Positions 42,384-51,875 of a DNA stretch of 64,000 bases are shown here, piece by piece. The DNA is from Solirubrum puertoriconensis (GTDB lineage: Bacteria > Bacteroidota > Bacteroidia > Cytophagales > Hymenobacteraceae). The notes beneath the pieces are model-generated. The model was given only the letters and a program-made list of their open reading frames with translations. It had not been told where the DNA came from and did no database searches. The position numbers and the translations under genes were made by a program. The stretch spans positions 310,003 through 374,002 of the forward strand of contig NZ_LNAL01000006.1 of assembly GCF_001483135.1 (NCBI RefSeq). Reading direction: 5' to 3'. Numbering within the stretch: the stretch's first letter is position 1; the number at the start of each line of letters is the position of its first letter.

Positions 42384-43373
42384 ATGTCCGAAGTTACTTT
42401 CTCGTCCGACCTCACCCAGCATTATCAGCAGAAGATACGGCAGGTATTTGCCGAAGTCGGCAAAGTGGTGGTAGGGCAACATTATATGCTCAACCGCTTG
42501 TTGGTGGGCCTGTTTACGGGCGGGCACATTCTGCTCGAAGGCGTGCCGGGCTTAGCCAAAACGCTTACGATTAGCACGCTGGCGCAGGTGCTGCACCTGC
42601 ACTTTCAGCGCGTGCAGTTTACGCCCGATCTGCTGCCGTCCGACTTGGTAGGCACCATGATTTACAACCAGAACCAGTCGGAGTTTGAGGTTAAGAAGGG
42701 CCCGATCTTTGCCAACTTGGTGCTGGCCGACGAGGTAAACCGCTCGCCCGCCAAGGTGCAAAGCGCCCTGCTCGAGGCCATGCAGGAAAAGCAAGTGACC
42801 ATCGGCGAAACCACTTACCCGCTCGATTTGCCCTTTCTGGTGCTGGCCACCCAAAACCCCGTGGAGCAGGAGGGCACTTACCCGCTGCCCGAAGCGCAGG
42901 TCGACCGCTTTATGATGAAGGTGTATGTCGATTACCTGAAAAAGGCCGAGGAGCTGGAGGTAATGCGCCGCATGGCCAACCTCAGCTACAGCAGCGACGT
43001 GCAGGCCGTACTCACCAAGGAAGACATTTTTGGAATTCGGGGGCTGATCAACCAAGTGCAGATTTCCGATACTCTGGAGAAATACATCATCGAACTGGTG
43101 TTTGCCACGCGCAAGCCCGCCGAGTACGACCTAGGCGAGTTTGCCCAATACGTGCAGTACGGCGTGAGCCCCCGCGCCAGCATTGCCTTGCACCGCGCCG
43201 CCCGCACGGTGGCCTTTTTTGATGAGCGCGACTACGTGCTGCCCGAAGACATCAAAGACGTAGCAGCCGACGTGCTCAACCACCGCATCATGCTTACCTA
43301 CGAAGCCGAAGCCGACGGTGTGCGCACGCAGGATTTGATTGAGTCTATGCTGCGAAAGGTTCCTATCAGCTAG
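42384..43373 (+). CDS. MoxR-type AAA+ ATPase
   Basis: 329 aa from the ATG at 42384. Walker A in LLEGVPGLAKTLTI near residue 57, Walker B in NLVLADEVNRSPAKVQSALL near 115 and sensor 1 in VLATQNPVEQEGTYPLPEAQ. MoxR ATPases act as chaperones for metal or cofactor insertion, usually with VWA and DUF58 proteins next to them. Here no such partner follows: the next gene is convergent and shares the CTAG of the stop codons. The orphan state is unusual; the partners may lie elsewhere. Confidence 0.93.
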   Translation: MSEVTFSSDLTQHYQQKIRQVFAEVGKVVVGQHYMLNRLLVGLFTGGHILLEGVPGLAKTLTISTLAQVLHLHFQRVQFTPDLLPSDLVGTMIYNQNQSEFEVKKGPIFANLVLADEVNRSPAKVQSALLEAMQEKQVTIGETTYPLDLPFLVLATQNPVEQEGTYPLPEAQVDRFMMKVYVDYLKKAEELEVMRRMANLSYSSDVQAVLTKEDIFGIRGLINQVQISDTLEKYIIELVFATRKPAEYDLGEFAQYVQYGVSPRASIALHRAARTVAFFDERDYVLPEDIKDVAADVLNHRIMLTYEAEADGVRTQDLIESMLRKVPIS

Positions 43374-44632
43374 CGGCGCATTAGCTGCGCGAGCAAGCGG
43401 GCATCGGCAGAGCGGGGCAGCAGGGCGGTAGGTTTGCTGCCCGTGACTTTCGCAAATTGCCACGCCAGCCACAGCGTGGAGCCTAGGTACGAAACCGTAG
43501 CCGCCCAAGCAGCACCCACCGCGCCGTAGCTAGGAATGAGCACAACACACGCCCCCAACGTAAGAGCAAGGCCCAACAGAGCCGCTACGTTGTTGATGCG
43601 GTACCGAGCGGTGCCGGCGAAGTAGGCGCTCAGCTGCATGTGCGTGCTGAATGCCACCACACCTAGGGCAAGGGCCCAGATAATGCGTTGGGCGGCGGCA
43701 AAGTCGCGGCCGAAAATAGCCGTTAGCCAAGCTGCCGGTACTAGCGCCAGTGCCAGCACGGCCGCCGCACTTAATACCATCGATAGCCGCACGGCCCGCA
43801 CGGTGGCTTGCACCGGGGCATCGGGGTTGGTGTGGTAAATGGTATCGACGTACTGCACCTGCGAGATGCTGCGCGGAATCAGCCACACCGCTTCGGCCAG
43901 CGCTACGCCCACCGAGAGCACGCCCACCGCGCCTGTGCTTACCCAAGCTGCCACGAAGTAGAAACCCAAGCGGTAATTGGCAAACCCGACGATGTTGGAG
44001 AAGTGGGCGTTGCGGCTATGGCGGGCCAACTCGCGGGCCACCGAGCGCCACCGCCGTAAGTGGCCGATCGGTTTATCGGCTTGTTGCCACAACGCTACGC
44101 CCGACAAGAGCCAAAGTACGGCGTAGGTAAGTACGTAGGCGGCGTAATAGGCTGAGGGGCTGCGCCACTGCAGCGCAAACAACGCCACCACAAGCCCTAG
44201 CACCACGCCAAGGCTCTGCAGCAGCGTGTAGGTGTTGTACAATCGTTCGTGCCGGCGGCCGAGCAGTACCAGCAGGTGCGCAACGCCCCAAGCCTCAAAC
44301 AAAGTGGCCGCTAGCAGGTAGCCTAGGTACTCGGCCGCAGGGCGGCGCCACCACCACACGGCGGCTGTGCCCAGCACGCTAACTGCCGTGGTCCAACCAT
44401 AGGCCGGCAGCAGCAACTGCCACAGGTTGCGCCTAGGTGCCAAGTATATCAGCGACGAGCCACCGACCAACCCGGTAAACAGCAGCAGCAGGGTGCGGTC
44501 GATGCCGAACAGGCTGCTTTGCCCGCGGCCCTCGGCGCCCAGCCAGCGGGCCGTCAGCCACACCAAGCCGAAGTTCAACAGGGCAGCACCTAGGCGGGTA
44601 CCAAAGGTGAACAGGATGCGCCAGAGGTTCAT
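43370..44632 (-). CDS. Oligosaccharide flippase (MATE/Wzx-like)
   Basis: 420 aa with about 12 hydrophobic helices and few long loops. The N-terminal WRILFTFGTRLGAALLNFGL and LGAEGRGQSSLFGID resemble the polysaccharide biosynthesis (Wzx) proteins that flip lipid-linked sugars across the inner membrane. It is translationally coupled to the upstream glycosyltransferase (4-base overlap), so both likely serve one cell-surface glycan. Its stop overlaps that of moxR on the other strand. Confidence 0.85.
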   Translation of the reverse strand: MNLWRILFTFGTRLGAALLNFGLVWLTARWLGAEGRGQSSLFGIDRTLLLLFTGLVGGSSLIYLAPRRNLWQLLLPAYGWTTAVSVLGTAAVWWWRRPAAEYLGYLLAATLFEAWGVAHLLVLLGRRHERLYNTYTLLQSLGVVLGLVVALFALQWRSPSAYYAAYVLTYAVLWLLSGVALWQQADKPIGHLRRWRSVARELARHSRNAHFSNIVGFANYRLGFYFVAAWVSTGAVGVLSVGVALAEAVWLIPRSISQVQYVDTIYHTNPDAPVQATVRAVRLSMVLSAAAVLALALVPAAWLTAIFGRDFAAAQRIIWALALGVVAFSTHMQLSAYFAGTARYRINNVAALLGLALTLGACVVLIPSYGAVGAAWAATVSYLGSTLWLAWQFAKVTGSKPTALLPRSADARLLAQLMRR

Positions 44633-45819
44633 CGGGCGATGATGCTTTGGTAAAGCGCCGCAAACTGCCGACCGACTTTAGCGGGACTGCACCGCTCCAC
44701 GGCATCGGCACGTAGCACTTCGGCGTCGAGTTGCAGGTGTTGGTAGTACACGGCCCGGATAGAGGCAGCCAGCGCAGCCTCGTCGTCGGGTTCGATCAGC
44801 AAGCCAAAGCGGCCTTCGGGCTGAAACAGCTCGGGCACGCCGCCCACCCGCGTGGCCACTACCGGGCAACCGCACGCCCGCGCCTCGAGCAGCACACAGC
44901 CAAAGGTTTCGGCCCGACTAAACGAAAGCAGCGCTGCGGCTTGCTGCATTTCGTGGGCTACCGCGGGGTGGGGGAGCTTACCCAGAAACTGCACTGCGCC
45001 GCTAGCGAGTAGCCCTAGGTCGGCTGCCATGGTTTCTAGGGGCTGGGCATCGGGGCCGTACCCGGCAATGCGCAAGCGCAGGTTGGGTAGCTCGCCCTGC
45101 AGCGCCGCCACCACGCGCAGGATGCCCGAGAGGTTCTTTACCGCATCATGAAAAGCCGATACCACCAACAGCGGCGCCCATGCGGGTTTGGTTGACGAGG
45201 GCCGGAACAGATCAGTATCCACCACGTTGGCTATTACGGCGCTGTGCGGATTGCTGAACCCTAGGTGACGCATGGCGTTGCGCAGGCCTTCGGACACGGT
45301 ATGCAGCGCGGCCGCCCGCTGCACCACAAAGCGCGTGAGCCACCGCCGCAGTGGGCCAATGCTGGCCGAACGCGGCGGTAAATACAACGTCCAGTGCTCG
45401 GTAACTAAGTACGGTATGCCTTGCCTTGCCCGCAGCAACCAGGCAAACACACCCGTGCGCAACAGCACATGCACGTGCACAAGGTGCGGTTTGGCGCCCC
45501 AATAGCGCACGGCCTGCTGGTATCCGCGCCACAAGCACACAAAGTACAGCAGCAGCTTCAGTGGCTTATCGAGCAGTGGCCAGCCAATGGGTGCGGCGCG
45601 GTAGTAGTAGCGCACAGTAGGCACAGCCGCTTCCCACTCGGGGGCGCATTCAATTAAACTAGGCAGCGGGCTGCGCGCCACGCCCGCGAACAGCACAACT
45701 GCGTTGGCGTGCGGGGCTATAGCTGCAACGTGCCGCGCCACAAAGTCGCCATCCTGGTCGTCGTACCGGTTGGGGTACCACTTGGGGAGCATAAGCACGC
45801 GGGGCAACGACGACGTCAT
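44629..45819 (-). CDS. Glycosyltransferase family 4
   Basis: 396 aa from the ATG at 45819. GT-B fold: an N-terminal half with LMLPKWYPNRYDDQDGDFV and VHVHVLLRTGVFAWLL, and the C-terminal donor half with LLVVSAFHDAVKNLSGIL, LSFSRAETFGCVLLEARACG and VATRVGGVPELF. The E-x7-E-like motif of GT4 is present in the region from SRAETFGCVLLE. It would add a nucleotide-activated sugar to a lipid-linked acceptor on the cytoplasmic side. It is the first gene of the unit with the flippase, which starts in the overlap. Confidence 0.92.
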   Translation of the reverse strand: MTSSLPRVLMLPKWYPNRYDDQDGDFVARHVAAIAPHANAVVLFAGVARSPLPSLIECAPEWEAAVPTVRYYYRAAPIGWPLLDKPLKLLLYFVCLWRGYQQAVRYWGAKPHLVHVHVLLRTGVFAWLLRARQGIPYLVTEHWTLYLPPRSASIGPLRRWLTRFVVQRAAALHTVSEGLRNAMRHLGFSNPHSAVIANVVDTDLFRPSSTKPAWAPLLVVSAFHDAVKNLSGILRVVAALQGELPNLRLRIAGYGPDAQPLETMAADLGLLASGAVQFLGKLPHPAVAHEMQQAAALLSFSRAETFGCVLLEARACGCPVVATRVGGVPELFQPEGRFGLLIEPDDEAALAASIRAVYYQHLQLDAEVLRADAVERCSPAKVGRQFAALYQSIIAR

Positions 45820-45906
45820 GGGGGCGCAAACGGGGCACGGCACGCCTAGGTGCCAAGTGGCAAGCTACGGCTTTGGCAGCGTAAGCCGGCGTAGGCAAAA
45901 CGAAAT

Positions 45907-45940
45907 TCGGCCTGCCTCCGCGTTGGCGGAGGCAGGCCGA
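45907..45940. terminator. Hairpin terminator
   Basis: TCGGCCTGCCTCCGC pairs with GCGGAGGCAGGCCGA with a GTTG loop. It lies after the T9SS-cargo gene (minus strand) and upstream of the glycosyltransferase promoter region. Confidence 0.75.
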
Positions 45941-45978
45941 GTATCAAGGGTAAGGATAAATATGGTAATCGGCGGAGA

Positions 45979-47595
45979 CTATTGCGCCACCACGAAGCGG
46001 ACTGTAGCGCTGGTCTCTTCGGTTTGCACCGTAGCCAGGTACACGCCGGCTTTTAGGGTGCTGGGCAGTGTTACTTCCTGCGGCCCGGCCTGCAACTTGC
46101 GTCCCTCACTTACCACGGCTACTTCGCGGCCGGTTAGGTCGAGCACGCGCACGGTGGCGGTGCCGGCGTGGCGCAGCTCAAACGCCAGCTTGGCGGCCGC
46201 GTTGGTGGGGTTGGGGTACACTCCCAGGCTTTGCACTTGGTCGGAGGTCTTTTTGTTGCTGGCCACAATACCCGCGAGGTAAGGCGTGTTTTGCGGGTCC
46301 CAATTGGTCCAGCCCTGCGTCCAGTCGGTGGTGCCGAAAGCGCCGCGGTACGACACCCGCTCGAAGAACGTATTGGCCAGCTTGGCATCGGTGAAGGCGG
46401 CACCGTTTTGCAGCGGCGAGGCAGCAGCGGGCAGCACCTGCGGGCTGGTAAGCGTGTACGAGCCCGACTGGAACTGCACGTCCGACTCGTTGGCATAGAG
46501 CGTATTGCTGCGGGCGCCTTGGTTGTAGAAGCTGGCCACGTCGTAGCTGCTGCCCGAGGCGGTAGCAAAGTTGGTGGGCAGGCCGGCCATTACCGTGTTG
46601 GCTACTTGCAGCTCGCCGTTGGTAGCGTTGCCTTCTGAGGCCGTGCCATCGATCAGCAAGCCCGTGCGGTAACCCGTAAATACCGAGTTGAACACCGACA
46701 GCGCCGAGTTGCGGCGGATGTGCATGGCACTCTTTACGTTGGCGTTCAGCGTAGACGTGCGGTTAATCACGTCGGTTATGTTCGAGAATACGGCCGCGGT
46801 TTTAGGCGAGGCCGTAGTGCCGTTACGGTCGTTGTCCGACTCAAAACCATTCGAGCCCGATTGGTCGCCGATGTTCGGGTCGCGCAGCGAAAACGCAAAC
46901 TGCACCTTGCCGGCGTAGCCGTTGTCGGTGTCCCAGTTGTCGTCGAGGGTGCGGAAGGCCACGAGGTGCTTGGCATTCACGGTGCCGCCAAACCACTCGA
47001 AAGCGTCGTCGCCGGAGTACGAAATCTGAATGTGGTCGAGCACGGTGCCCGAGCCCACGCCCCCTAGGGTCAGGCCGTTGATTTCGGTATCGGGGGCATA
47101 GGCAATACCAGGAAACTCGATGCGCACGAAGCGCAGAATGCCGGAGTTGTCGGCGGGGTTGGTGCCGCCGAAGTTTGATTCGGGCGTGGCTTCAATGGTG
47201 GGGTCGCCGGGCAGGTTAATGGGCGCCGCACCGGCAATTACAATACCGCCCCAGTCACCGCGGGCGCGCTGGCCAGCCGGCTCGGCCGAGGTAAACACGA
47301 TGGGCTGCTGGCGCGTGCCGTCGGCTACCAAACGAGCGCCGCGCTTCACTACCAGTGTGCCCTTCGTGGCCTTGTCGCCCTTGATAATGGTGCCCGGCTG
47401 AATGGTAAGCGTAGCGCCCGGGGCCACGTACACGAAGTTATTCAGCACGTACACGTTGTTGTTTGTCCAGGTGGTGTTGGTGCTGATTACACCCGATACC
47501 TGCACCACCGGAGCGGCCGTTTGGGCCAGCGCAGCCGGCGCCGCAGCGACCAGCAAAGAAGCGGCAAACAGTACGGGAAGTAGAAGCTTTTTCAT
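45979..47595 (-). CDS. Secreted beta-helix protein with T9SS sorting domain
   Basis: 538 aa from the ATG at 47595 (MKKLLLPVLFAASLLVAAAP, a signal peptide). The body (about 40-440) has repeated strands such as FVYVAPGATLTIQPGTIIKG, DWGGIVIAG and SGDDAFEWFGGTVNAKHLVA, suggesting a right-handed beta helix. The C-terminal about 80 residues (SLGVYPNPTNAAAKLAFEL ... AGVYLATVQTEE) are a type A T9SS domain. It is downstream of a TonB-dependent receptor gene on the same strand, so it may bind a ligand for that receptor. The ligand is unknown. Confidence 0.88.
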   Translation of the reverse strand: MKKLLLPVLFAASLLVAAAPAALAQTAAPVVQVSGVISTNTTWTNNNVYVLNNFVYVAPGATLTIQPGTIIKGDKATKGTLVVKRGARLVADGTRQQPIVFTSAEPAGQRARGDWGGIVIAGAAPINLPGDPTIEATPESNFGGTNPADNSGILRFVRIEFPGIAYAPDTEINGLTLGGVGSGTVLDHIQISYSGDDAFEWFGGTVNAKHLVAFRTLDDNWDTDNGYAGKVQFAFSLRDPNIGDQSGSNGFESDNDRNGTTASPKTAAVFSNITDVINRTSTLNANVKSAMHIRRNSALSVFNSVFTGYRTGLLIDGTASEGNATNGELQVANTVMAGLPTNFATASGSSYDVASFYNQGARSNTLYANESDVQFQSGSYTLTSPQVLPAAASPLQNGAAFTDAKLANTFFERVSYRGAFGTTDWTQGWTNWDPQNTPYLAGIVASNKKTSDQVQSLGVYPNPTNAAAKLAFELRHAGTATVRVLDLTGREVAVVSEGRKLQAGPQEVTLPSTLKAGVYLATVQTEETSATVRFVVAQ

Positions 47596-47641
47596 AGCAC
47601 GAAAGCAGTAGCTGATTGATGCTGCGAAGGTCAGAAACGAC

Positions 47642-47668
47642 AACGCCTACCGGGGCACGGCAGGCGTT
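47642..47668 (-). terminator. Hairpin between receptor and cargo genes
   Basis: AACGCCT pairs with AGGCGTT with inner CCG/CGG pairs. It could reduce transcription from the receptor gene into the cargo gene rather than stop it. Confidence 0.45.
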
Positions 47669-47700
47669 ATCATATCGTTAGCGGGCAGTTACCTTTTCGT

Positions 47701-50493
47701 TTACAAGCGCCAGATCAGACCTAGGGTGTAGTACGAACCGCGGCGGAAACGCGAGAAATCCTGATCCTGGCCGCCAATCTGCTGGTTGCGGTCGAGGTCG
47801 CGCACCAAACGCGTGGGCTGGTTCAGCACATCTTGCAAGCCAGCCCGGATGTCGAGGCGCTTGGCTACGGTTTTGGTCACGGTCAGGTCGAGCACGTTGC
47901 GTGGCATCTCGTAAATGCTGCCGTTGTCGATGTTGCCCACAAAAGCAATGCGGCGGCCGATGATGTTGTACTGCGCCGACATCTGCAGGCCATGGTCGTC
48001 ATCCTGGTAAAAGGCACCTAGGTTCACCACGTAAGGCGACTGACCTTGCAGCGGGCGGCTCTGAATTTGGGTAGCGTCGCTGATGCGCACTTGGCTGCGA
48101 ATCCACGAGGCGTTCAGCACAAACGAGAGGCGCTGCAGCACCGGCGAGGCGGCCAGGTCGATGAGCGACTTACGTACCTCCACTTCCAGGCCGTAGTCGT
48201 AAGCGTTGCCGTCAGCGTTACGGTAAGATACCTTCAGTAGGTCGCCGGCATTCTGCTCAATCACGCTTTCGATGGGGCGGTCGAAGTGTTTGTAGAAGGC
48301 ACCCACCGAAATCATTTCGGAGCGCGAGGGGTAGAACTCGTAGCGCAGGTCGCCGTTATAAATCGTGCCTTCGCGCAGCGCGGGTTGGCCTACCACCAGC
48401 CAGTTGTTGGCAAAGTCGAAGTACTGGAAGCTGGCCATTTCGCGGAACTCGGGGCGGTTTACCGAGGTGCTGCCAGCCACGCGCAAGAGCGAGCGAAGGT
48501 TGAAGTTGTAAGTGGCGTTGAACGAGGGCAGCACCACCGTGCGGTTGTAGTCGGCGTTTTTGCTGGGGTTGCCGGGTACCCGCACAGCGCGCACGTTGTT
48601 TTCAACACGCACCCCACCCGATACATTAAAGCGGTCGGAGATAGGCGCCACCAAGCTCACGTACGAAGCTAGCAGGCGGTTGTCGCCGGTGTAGCTGTCG
48701 TCCTGGTTCGTGCCCTCGTCGAGCACCAAGCCCGTGCGGGCGTTGATATTTTCGGGGCTGAAGATGGTCTCGATGGGCTGCTCCAGGATTTCGTAACGGA
48801 AGTTGTCCTCGTTACCAATCTTGTAGGAGAAGTAGCGGGCCGCAAACGAGCGGTCTTTCTGTTCGGCGTAAAAACCTACCCGTAGCTTGTATTCGTTGGC
48901 TTTGGTGGTGTCGCGGCCGGCCCAGCGGCGCTCCAGCTGGCCGCTGCCGGCCAAGGTGTTTTCGGTGAGGTTCGAGTAGAAGCGGCTCGCGTCGTAGGGG
49001 TTGCCGCCCGGCGGAATTTGGATTAGAAACCGGTCGTTGGTGCCGGCATCGCGCTGCGAGCGGTACCGACGGAAATCGGGTTCGTCGCGCTTCACGTAGT
49101 TGTAGCCACCGAGCCAGGTGAGCGTGGTTTGCGGCCCTAGGTCGTGGGTGCCCTGGAGCTGGCCCGAGTAAATGCTACGGCTGGTGTAGTGCAAGGCAAA
49201 GTCGCGTTTATCGAGGCGGCGCTCCAGCGAGGTGCCGGTGCGGGCCACTACTTGGTCTTGGCCGAACTGGTTCAGGAAGTTGCGGAACTCGATGCGGTGG
49301 CGGTCGTTCAGGCGCAACTGCCAGTTATGAATGACACCTAGGCGCACGTTGGTATTCGACTGCAAATCGTTGTAGCGGTACTTGGCTTTGTAGTCCCCGT
49401 TCTCGTCTTTCTGGTCTTCGTAGTCGGCGCGCTCCACGTTGTATTGCTCGCGCGTGAGGCTGTACGAAACCGAAGTAACGTTGCTGAGGTAGGCGCTGCC
49501 CAGCTCAAACTTGCGCAGCAAACCTAGGGAAGCACGCACGTCGGGCGAGGCTTGCGTGCGGCGGGCCACCCAGTCGTTGCGCAGGCGCTGACCTAGGGCG
49601 TTCAGCTCGTCGTTGCTCACCTTGCCTTGCTGCACCATGCCCGGCGTGCCCGAGGGCAACTGGCGGCGGCCGCCGTCAAAGCCCAGCCAATCGGTGCTGC
49701 TGCCTTGCGTAGTCGAGAAGTTGTTGAACGTGGTGCCGCTGCGGTACGACGAGGACAACGAAAACGTGGTACCGTTGTCTAGCACCGAGTTCTTGGTGTA
49801 CACTTTTACTACGCCACCGCCGAACTCGCCCGGCAGCTCCGGCGCGCCCGATTTAAATACTAGCACGCGGTCCATTACCGACGAGGGCAGAATATCAAAA
49901 CTGAATGCGCGTGTATCCGTTTCGGCCGAAGGCGTCAGGGCGTCGTTCAGCATTACCGTGTTGTAGCGCTCGGCCAAGCCCCGAATTACCACAAAGTTGT
50001 TGTTCTGGATGGTTACGCCCGGTATGCGCTTCACTACCTCGGCGGCGTCGCGGTCCAGCGTCTTCACAATCTGGTCGTTCGACATCCCGCTTACCACCAC
50101 CTCGCTTTTCTTCAGGTCCTGAATCAGGGCTACCTCGGTGCCGGTTTGCTTTTGGCCCGTAATGGTTACCTCCTGCAAGGCCTGCACATTCTCCTCGAGA
50201 GTACCGTTCAGGGTGGTTTTCTCACCGGCCTTCACCTCAATCCCCGCGAAGTTCATGGGCTTGTAGCCGATGTTCGTCATCAGGATGTTGTAGGTGCCCG
50301 GAGTAAGTTTCAGCTCGTACTGGCCATCAACCCCTACCGGGGCGGCCTGCGTGGTGCCGGTTACTACAACGGTAGCACCAATCACCGCTTCGCCGGTTTT
50401 TTTGTCGAGTACTTTGCCGACGATTGAGCCTTGCTGGGCAAAGGTTAAACTGCTGATCGTCAGCAGTAATAAGAGTAGAAATAAGCGACGCAT
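47701..50493 (-). CDS. TonB-dependent receptor with carboxypeptidase-like N-terminal domain
   Basis: 930 aa. Signal peptide (1-19), then a carboxypeptidase regulatory-like domain (about 22-105, GSIVGKVLDKKTGEAVIGAT). A plug (about 120-240, KRIPGVTIQNNNFVVIRGL; VMLNDALTPSAETD) and a beta-barrel follow, ending in an aromatic-type end (SYYTLGLIWRL). It takes up a large or iron-bound ligand across the outer membrane with TonB energy. Together with the T9SS beta-helix protein downstream it forms a likely two-gene surface module. A good promoter lies at 50516-50543. Confidence 0.94.
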   Translation of the reverse strand: MRRLFLLLLLLTISSLTFAQQGSIVGKVLDKKTGEAVIGATVVVTGTTQAAPVGVDGQYELKLTPGTYNILMTNIGYKPMNFAGIEVKAGEKTTLNGTLEENVQALQEVTITGQKQTGTEVALIQDLKKSEVVVSGMSNDQIVKTLDRDAAEVVKRIPGVTIQNNNFVVIRGLAERYNTVMLNDALTPSAETDTRAFSFDILPSSVMDRVLVFKSGAPELPGEFGGGVVKVYTKNSVLDNGTTFSLSSSYRSGTTFNNFSTTQGSSTDWLGFDGGRRQLPSGTPGMVQQGKVSNDELNALGQRLRNDWVARRTQASPDVRASLGLLRKFELGSAYLSNVTSVSYSLTREQYNVERADYEDQKDENGDYKAKYRYNDLQSNTNVRLGVIHNWQLRLNDRHRIEFRNFLNQFGQDQVVARTGTSLERRLDKRDFALHYTSRSIYSGQLQGTHDLGPQTTLTWLGGYNYVKRDEPDFRRYRSQRDAGTNDRFLIQIPPGGNPYDASRFYSNLTENTLAGSGQLERRWAGRDTTKANEYKLRVGFYAEQKDRSFAARYFSYKIGNEDNFRYEILEQPIETIFSPENINARTGLVLDEGTNQDDSYTGDNRLLASYVSLVAPISDRFNVSGGVRVENNVRAVRVPGNPSKNADYNRTVVLPSFNATYNFNLRSLLRVAGSTSVNRPEFREMASFQYFDFANNWLVVGQPALREGTIYNGDLRYEFYPSRSEMISVGAFYKHFDRPIESVIEQNAGDLLKVSYRNADGNAYDYGLEVEVRKSLIDLAASPVLQRLSFVLNASWIRSQVRISDATQIQSRPLQGQSPYVVNLGAFYQDDDHGLQMSAQYNIIGRRIAFVGNIDNGSIYEMPRNVLDLTVTKTVAKRLDIRAGLQDVLNQPTRLVRDLDRNQQIGGQDQDFSRFRRGSYYTLGLIWRL

Positions 50494-50515
50494 AGCAGTC
50501 TGCTGGTTTGCGTCG

Positions 50516-50543
50516 CAAAGCTATTTTGATGCTGTTATGCCAA
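50516..50543 (-). promoter_or_regulatory. Promoter of the TonB receptor
   Basis: On the minus strand, TTG (50541-50543), a 17-base spacer and TAGCTTTG (50516-50523) fit the Bacteroidota consensus. The box is 22 bases before the start at 50493. Confidence 0.8.
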
Positions 50544-50632
50544 TATGAAGCCGCAGTTATGCTACCATGACGCCACGATTACCCTTGCGTTACGCGCTTT
50601 GCGCAACTTGCTGAACATCTGCGAGGAGGTCT

Positions 50633-50640
50633 TACTTTTG
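50633..50640 (+). promoter_or_regulatory. Promoter -7 box for the yicC-like gene
   Basis: TACTTTTG, 25 bases before the ATG at 50666, with TTG at 50608-50610 (22-base spacer, slightly long). Confidence 0.55.
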
Positions 50641-50665
50641 CGCCTCCTTCTACTGCGCCCTACCT

Positions 50666-51559
50666 ATGCTCCTGTCTATGACTGGCTACGGGGTTGCTCA
50701 TTACGAAACTGAGCAATACACCGTCACAATCGAAATCAAGTCGCTCAACTCCAAAGGACTGGACCTTGGCTTGCGCACCCCGCGCTCCATTGCCGCCCAC
50801 GAGTTAGAGCTGCGCAACCTGATCAGCCGCCAACTGGTGCGCGGCAAGGTTAACGTTAGCATCGACATTACGCGGCCGGCGGCAGCACGCTCGCGCGCCA
50901 CCCTCAACCGCGAAGCTCTGCTAGCCGCTTACCAAGAGCTGCAAAGCGTAGCGCAGGAGCTAGGCGACGGCGCGAGCAATTTGCTGGAGCTGGCCTTGCG
51001 CATGCCCGGCGTGGTGCAAACGCCCGCCGAAGCAGCTGCCCCCTCCGAAGAAGAATTGGCTTTGTCGTGGGATGACCTGCAGCCGCTAGTGCAAAATGCC
51101 CTCGACCGGGTATTGGACTTCCGCCGTACCGAAGGGCAGGCCCTTACTACCGAAATCCTTAGCTACATCGACCGTATCCGCATCTTGCTCTCCGATGTGG
51201 AGCGCCACGATCCTACCCGTCTCGAGAACGTGCGTCGCCGCATGCACGATGGGCTCGGGGAGTTGTTGCAGAACGACCAGTTCAACCCAAGTCGTTTTGA
51301 GCAGGAACTCCTATACTATATAGAGAAGCTTGATATAGCAGAGGAGAAAGTGCGCCTGATCAGCCATTTGCACTACTTCACCGAAACCGTGCACCTGCCC
51401 GAGCCCAGCGGCAAAAAGCTAGTGTTCATATCGCAGGAAATCGGCCGCGAAATCAACACAATTGGTTCCAAAGCCAACGATTCTACCATCCAGCATCTAG
51501 TGGTTGGGATGAAGGAGGAGCTTGAAAAAATTAAAGAGCAACTCAATAATATTCTATAA
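50666..51559 (+). CDS. YicC/YloC family endoribonuclease
   Basis: 297 aa, starting MLLSMTGYG as in most of the family. N-terminal YicC_N domain (SLNSKGLDLGLRTPRSIAAH) and C-terminal DUF1732 domain (LHYFTETVHLPEPSGKKLVF; QEIGREINTIGSKANDSTIQ). YicC-type proteins are endoribonucleases that promote decay of small RNAs in Escherichia coli; the Bacillus YloC has RNase activity. The catalytic acidic residues of the C-terminal domain (QE.GRE) are present. In many bacteria gmk follows; here it does not. Confidence 0.93.
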   Translation: MLLSMTGYGVAHYETEQYTVTIEIKSLNSKGLDLGLRTPRSIAAHELELRNLISRQLVRGKVNVSIDITRPAAARSRATLNREALLAAYQELQSVAQELGDGASNLLELALRMPGVVQTPAEAAAPSEEELALSWDDLQPLVQNALDRVLDFRRTEGQALTTEILSYIDRIRILLSDVERHDPTRLENVRRRMHDGLGELLQNDQFNPSRFEQELLYYIEKLDIAEEKVRLISHLHYFTETVHLPEPSGKKLVFISQEIGREINTIGSKANDSTIQHLVVGMKEELEKIKEQLNNIL

Positions 51560-51875
51560 GTGCTAACGCCCGTTAGTAACGGTCAGGGTAGCATTTTAGG
51601 ATCTTTTCTATAGATTCAAACCAATGGATGTTTGGAAGCGTAAGTAGCTTAATCCAAGCTCAACAGTAAAAGGAAATTTTTGCAGAATGTGGGTTTACAG
51701 CTTTTTAAGCCCTAATTTTGCTTCGCGAACAGCACAGGAACGACTTGCACGAAATTATTTTTGTATGAAGTTCTTGCGTTGTGAGTGTTTCTTCCTAAAT
51801 TGTGTTATCCAAACAGACTGCCTACGTAGTCTTCGGTAGTTTACCTAGAAAGATTTCCACTTTTTTTCGGTTTAG
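51560..51875. other. Gene-free AT-rich stretch with possible promoters
   Basis: Visibly AT-rich. Two TAnnTTTG-type boxes, TAATTTTG (51713-51720) and TATTTTTG (51756-51763), precede the gene at 51876, without clear -33 partners. No ORF of note. Confidence 0.45.
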
